NCBI GenBank assembly: GCA_003864495.1
Contig: ML133389.1
Location: 868,001-932,000, forward strand
Source of the DNA: Nemopilema nomurai
Taxonomy: Eukaryota; Cnidaria; Scyphozoa; Rhizostomeae; Rhizostomatidae
Direction of reading: 5' to 3'
Length of the DNA stretch: 64,000 nt
The notes beneath the pieces are model-generated. The model was not told the origin of the DNA. It made no database searches and was given only the letters and a program-made list of their open reading frames with translations. This document shows positions 58,901-64,000 of this stretch, one piece after another. The position numbers were made by a program, and so were the translations under genes. Each line of letters begins with the position of its first letter. Position 1 is the stretch's first letter.

Positions 58901-61900
58901 TTTGCGAGTTTCAATGTAGTACGATCATTCAGTGGTTTGCAACTGGCAATAAATAGTGATGTTCGGAATGTCTTCCAATGAAGGATGTATTGCTAAAGTT
59001 GACTCATAGGAATCCAAAATGCAGGCTTTGTTTCTTCTTCCTCCAACACACATCGTACTCTGTACAAAAATGCATTTAAGCCTCAGCAACAGAAAAATTG
59101 CAACACACGGTAGCTTACAGTTTTATTTCTTTAAGCAAATTTTGCATGAATCATTCTTCATAATTAGCTTTGCGACGTGATAAATTTTTCAAATCTTTGT
59201 TTGCGTGGTCGCTTCTCGATTTTTGCCAACATTTTCGGCTTTATTCAGAGTAGTTCTCTGCTCTGTTACATGAAAACGAAAATATAAACCTTTCAATGGA
59301 AATTATTTTCACTTTTCCAATGGAAAAGGGTAATCTTGTTCCAAGAACCACCACAAGCCTTGTATACTGAGTTTCCTCTCTGCTGGTCACGGTTTACGCC
59401 TGGGAAAATTTCAGTGACCTCGATTTTCAACGATAACGAAGGCGGCATATGTTGGTGTATTTAAGAACATTAATGAGATTTTTGCGGCGATACGAAGATA
59501 AATCCCCAGAAATTAACTTGATTGGACATGTAATTGACACTTGTTAGGAACTTTATCATCTTATTTTCCCCAAAATATATATCAATATTAAATATTCTTT
59601 TGTGTGGACCTGTGATATTTTTAACTTGGATATTAAAACTGGCGTGTAATGAAATGTCCTCTGACTAATTCTTCACTTTGGCTCGGCGGAGTAAGTTTGT
59701 TTTCTGCTGAAGGTTTCAGAAGCCATGTCTTCTCTGGATTTTGAGATGTTTCTGTCTTTCAGTGGCTTTAGAGGTATTCATCTACCATTTTAGTTATGCT
59801 TTGCTAGACAATACTTTGTGAGCTTTTAAAGTTTTCGATTGCTTTATATGCCGTAGTTTTTGATCGCCTTTTTCAACTTTGCTATCAATAGTCAATAAAG
59901 TCCAGGTAGAGTTCATTTTAGAAATTTCTTTCATCAATGGTTTCATTGCTATTTATTTGCACCTTACTTTCACGGAAATCTTGAACAAGCAGATCTTAAA
60001 AGTTTTCATAACGTACTTCCTACTAGTGCAGAGTTTCTAGCAATATTTTCGTTCATATGCAACAATCTCACCTTCGTTCATATTCATATGCGAACTGTCC
60101 CACCAAGCCCATTTTTTCATAAAATTATAGCAAATCGTATCCAATCTTTAGGACTTCAAAAAGTTATGCAAGCCCTTCAGGAGAGTTTTGTTTTTGTTTG
60201 TAAAGAAAAGTTTTTCTGTTTCTAGGAATTTCTAACAGATATCCACGAGGTCTGAATTTCAAATGTCTCCTGAACTGATAAGTTGAAGCTTTGTAGGTTA
60301 TAAATTTTGAATGATTCTAGGATGGAACCAACAGTTTGTTATCATATAGTCTGAAGATTCATTTTGTTGATAATGCAAATTGCATTTTTTATTAAATTTT
60401 GAACAGACATTCAATGGAACTAGAGTGAAAGCGAAACGAGATCAATGTTGAAAAACTTTTGTTCTCAAGAGCTGAGATAATCTGAAGTTTTCCTTCCCAT
60501 GACAACAATCATAAAGTGTTTCGTTAGAAGGTCTAAGCCATCTAGTTAATTTCTTTGTGTATTTTTAATTTGATTGTCACCGGTAAGTGAATGGCGTCTT
60601 CTAGTTCATTCGATTTTCGTATAATAATCATCTTTAACTTGAATTTGGTATTTTGTTACATATTTACCTAAGCAACATATCGCATTGAGAATTTAGGTAC
60701 TAAAAACCAAACAGCCGATTTGAAAAATGAAAAGCCCCCAAGAAACCTTCTCAATGTTTTTCAACATGTTTCAATTTTTATCGTGGGATTATGTGGTTTA
60801 CAAAGCCACCCAATTGTTTGTCTACATGCACACCACGAAGTTAGTTCTGTTTCACTCTTAACTACGTAAGACGCTTAAATTGAAGAAGAAATTTCGATTC
60901 AAAATTATTTTCAAATTTTCGTATAGGCCCAAAGAGTTTCACATAAATGGCCACTGGTAAATCCATTTTCCCACCATGATTATTTTGATTTTAGTTTTAA
61001 AGACTTTTTTCTTTCTTATCTCGCATCGTAGCCACATTGTTTATTCTCCCTTTGTATTCCTGTTCTGTGCAGTAGGTTTTTATCAAATCGAAATGCATTT
61101 CATAGGGAATGTCGTTGCCTTGAAACGAGCCTTTTGAATCGATTGTTTCTTCCCGCGCTCTTTGCGTTTTCCCGCGAGGTTTTTCTAACCTACATAGTTC
61201 TTTCTGCAATTTCTCGTTTTCTCGCAAGATTTTTCTGATATCCTACTATGAAATCTAATTTTTCTTTAGTGTTTAAGTTACCTTCCCTTTAGATTCTCAA
61301 CAACCAATCGATTTTTATCTTTTTTTCCCCTCATATTTGCTTGATATCTCCCTCGAATTCCCCTCGGGTTTCTCTCGGGGAAAGGATTTTTCAGTACGAG
61401 AAAGGCTTACAAGCGCGTATGAAGAATTCTTTTTAAAATTAGTCATTTTAAGAAATCATTGTCAAGTGATAAATCGATTTTTGCGTTGGTGAAGACGAAA
61501 AGTAAGCCAGTAGATCTTTTTAAGCAGTGGTGTCTTTAGTACTGAAGCATTATGAAAGGATGACATTAGTAAGTAAGTTTAACATGCAGCATTTATTGCT
61601 GGACGTAATATGATTATAAGTCTTATACATTTTTATTTATTCTGCCAGAGTGTTATGATTATTGTTTGATTTTTGTTTGGGAAGTCTACAATGTCAAATT
61701 TTGCGTTAATATCGACAACATATACATAGAAAAGAAAGTCACGCAACTGATCAAGTTTGGCTATAGTTCTCATAAGTAAGTAGATATATCGCCAAATGTG
61801 ACGAGAAAGTACATATATGGATGTTGGTGTCTATTTTTCTGGTCTTTTGACGTTACACAAAATCTCCTCGATAGCCTTTTTTGCCAATTTCATATTGATT

Positions 61901-64000
61901 TGTTTTGAAGTTATTCATCTTTTCTGTCATATATCTATCAGTACCTCTTATTTCTCTATTCTTAGCATATATCCTCTTAATCTCATGTCGATGACTTCAT
62001 TGAAGGCTCTTACTTCGTTGGAATGGGTTAACCATTTCTGTTTAACAGAATAATCATTGTCAACTGGTGAACTGGAGGAAAATCCACTGACGGTCTTACC
62101 TCCCACCGATTTGCCAAACATGTGCCATCATATATTGAAAATGGCCCGTGTCATCAAATAGGGTATACATTAGCAGGTTTTGTGCTCTGACATGTGTCAT
62201 GTAAAAAGCTTTATTGTGGCTTGGAAACAGTATGGCATAGCTTTGTAGGGTGTTTCAAGATTCTCATTTCATAACAGAAGGTTTTCAAAGCTTCTATTTC
62301 AGTCGCTTTTCTTACGTTTTCTGCTCAGATAAGTATGAGACAAGAAAACTTCAGTATGGTCTTGATTCTCGCCTTGTGCACTTTTTGATTTGGTGTTGTA
62401 CTCATTTTGATCATTTTTAACTTGTCATAAACTTCCCCTCCCCCTCCTTTATGAAACCACCCCCTTTCTATGGTGCCACCTGTCCTGTTTCGGAATAGAT
62501 GATTGAGAGGAGGAGTAGATTTAATTGGTGAGAGTTATTGATAGTGTCTCTGGCCGAAGAAGTAATGCATTTGACCTGGTATGAATCTGTACTATGAATG
62601 ATTGACACGAAAATGCATCAGCCTTGCTAATTATTGTTTAAATGCCGTATTTAGAAAAATAGAACGGTCAGCTAATTACTAATCCGCCGAGAAATCCAAA
62701 TTGTCCAGCCCTTTCTCGATTTCAATTTGCACTTTTAATTGTTTATATTTTGTTAACGTGTTGCCCTCGTTTACGCATCTGTCTCCAAAGATAATTGACT
62801 TAACGTACCAACACCCGGTTACAGCCAAGCACATATTAACTGTAACTGACTGGCTTTCTTTTATTTACGGGGGTAACTGTCTTGATGACAAAGCCAGAGT
62901 TTTTATCTCGAGATTGGCAAATTTCGCGACATTGTTGATGAATTATTTAGAATTTTGGTTATTTTCAAGCCGCTTTGTTAATTTGAAGTCATTCGCAGGC
63001 TCTTTCTGTATTATACAGCTCTTTGGATTACAAAAGTAATTCACTTATGGAACATATTAAACCACCAAAGTACGAAAACTTAATTTATATTTTCGTTATT
63101 GTTTCTATTGCTAGACACTTATTTGGCAAATTACACCCGCCAATGACCTGATATTCTGGCTTCTCAAAAAACAAGTCTTGCTTAGACAGACAACTGTATT
63201 CTGCCAAACTATCTGTTCCAACGCTTTAGAGTCCTTTTCAAACCTTCAAATCTTATGGCAAACAAAAGTCACTGCACCAACCTACAGTACGACATTTATC
63301 GTATTATTCATGAAGTACAGAAGGCTGTGAAACCTCTCAAAAGCTAATGTCCCTCTTATAATTTATTATCACATCAATGTTCTTTCTCCTGACAGGTTCA
63401 CTGGGAAGACTAATCGTATTTAGTCAAGAACACAGAAAAACGCCTAACTAAAATGTTCATATCTCAAAATCAATATCTCAACAACACTCTTCTTTTCTGT
63501 AGTAATCTGCTCTGATGGAATTTATATCAAGCATGTGAGTTTGGTTTCTGCCTCTTACATAGAGTATCTATGCTAGATTTATCTTGACCAAGGCCACTAT
63601 ACACGTCATCATAATCCTGCATCAAACGCTCTAGCCACTTTCGTTAAATAAGTACAAGGATCTTTTCTCTACGTGGACTACCCAGCATTGTGAACTATGA
63701 CATACTTCGGTAGGTAATGATAAACGTGGAATAAAATGGCGCAGAAGGCGAAGCGTATGGCACGATAATGGTTATACGAATAAAGCGAATACAACGGTTG
63801 AATTGAATACGGCTAATGAGTCATTTACAATGTCTAGGGCCTAGGCTAGATTAGGGCCCAGGCTCCAGTACTTCTCAAGAATAGGTGATCGCCTTTAAGA
63901 ACAAGGAAAATCGTTTTCATGCTCTAGGATTTTAGTCAAATCTTAACCGATCTTAATGGCAATGTTACTAGAAAGCCTAAGGGGTATACTACTCTCTCTC
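55925..64000. other. Non-coding region to window end
   Basis: Apart from the direct repeat and CRE palindromes, I find no exon, RNA gene or mobile-element signature. A small region bounded by AG and GTGAGT at about 56300-56335 could be a mini-exon but cannot be supported. Confidence 0.45.
56421..56657. repeat. Diverged direct repeat (~60 bp, 177 bp apart)
   Basis: 56421-56480 and 56598-56657 share ATATTCATCAT.CAGTAACGA and flanking words. An old local duplication. Confidence 0.65.

Noticed and set aside
61000..61227. Charged 76-codon minus-strand frame
   Set aside because: Short, lacks a supported start or splice context, and I recognise no family.

Overview
This is a eukaryotic, intron-rich, AT-rich window. 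Gene structure (GT-AG introns of 0.7-2 kb and more), a peptide-receptor-like 7TM gene, a p24/TMED cargo receptor, a THAP/P-element transposon, ZMYM-type hAT relics and many short inverted-repeat elements together point to an invertebrate animal. A cnidarian such as a coral or sea anemone is my best guess, but that is inference from gene style, not a diagnostic marker.

Layout. 1-2.6 kb: mostly non-coding, with a 22-nt-arm hairpin and one putative minus-strand first exon. 2656-8074: a complete P-type (THAP9-like) DNA transposon with 34-bp perfect terminal inverted repeats (TIRs) and an 8-bp target duplication. Its minus-strand transposase has four exons and is disabled by a frameshift and an in-frame stop, and a ~960-bp inverted-repeat element appears nested in its left part. 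8.3-8.9 kb: a MITE-like element with internal tandem repeats. 9486-19370: a ~9.9-kb satellite of about 109 copies of a 90/91-bp unit that folds on itself. 19.7-23.1 kb: a transposon graveyard (palindromic MITE, Tc1/mariner-like MITE, ZMYM1-like hAT pseudogene carrying a hAT MITE, and a tRNA-derived SINE).

23228-26363 (+): four exons of a rhodopsin-class GPCR; its first exon is not found. 27964-37825 (+): a p24-gamma (TMED3/TMED7-like) gene. Two shared 5' exons can be joined to either of two complete, diverged 3' halves: an intronless one at 32476-32828 or a two-exon one at 36170-37825. Each choice gives a full-length p24 protein (209 or 211 residues) with its own membrane anchor and cytosolic sorting tail.

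37.8-64 kb: largely non-coding. It holds a 66-bp duplication, a 112-bp tandem repeat, an 18-bp minisatellite, a second inverted copy of the Tc1-like MITE, another long-TIR MITE, and one candidate first coding exon (50459-50582).

The palindrome TGACGTCA (full CRE) occurs 16 times, almost all between 25 and 59 kb, far above chance. No RNA gene other than the SINE's tRNA-like head was recognised. The two cellular genes (GPCR and TMED) are adjacent on the same strand but have no evident functional link; most of the rest is mobile or repeat DNA.
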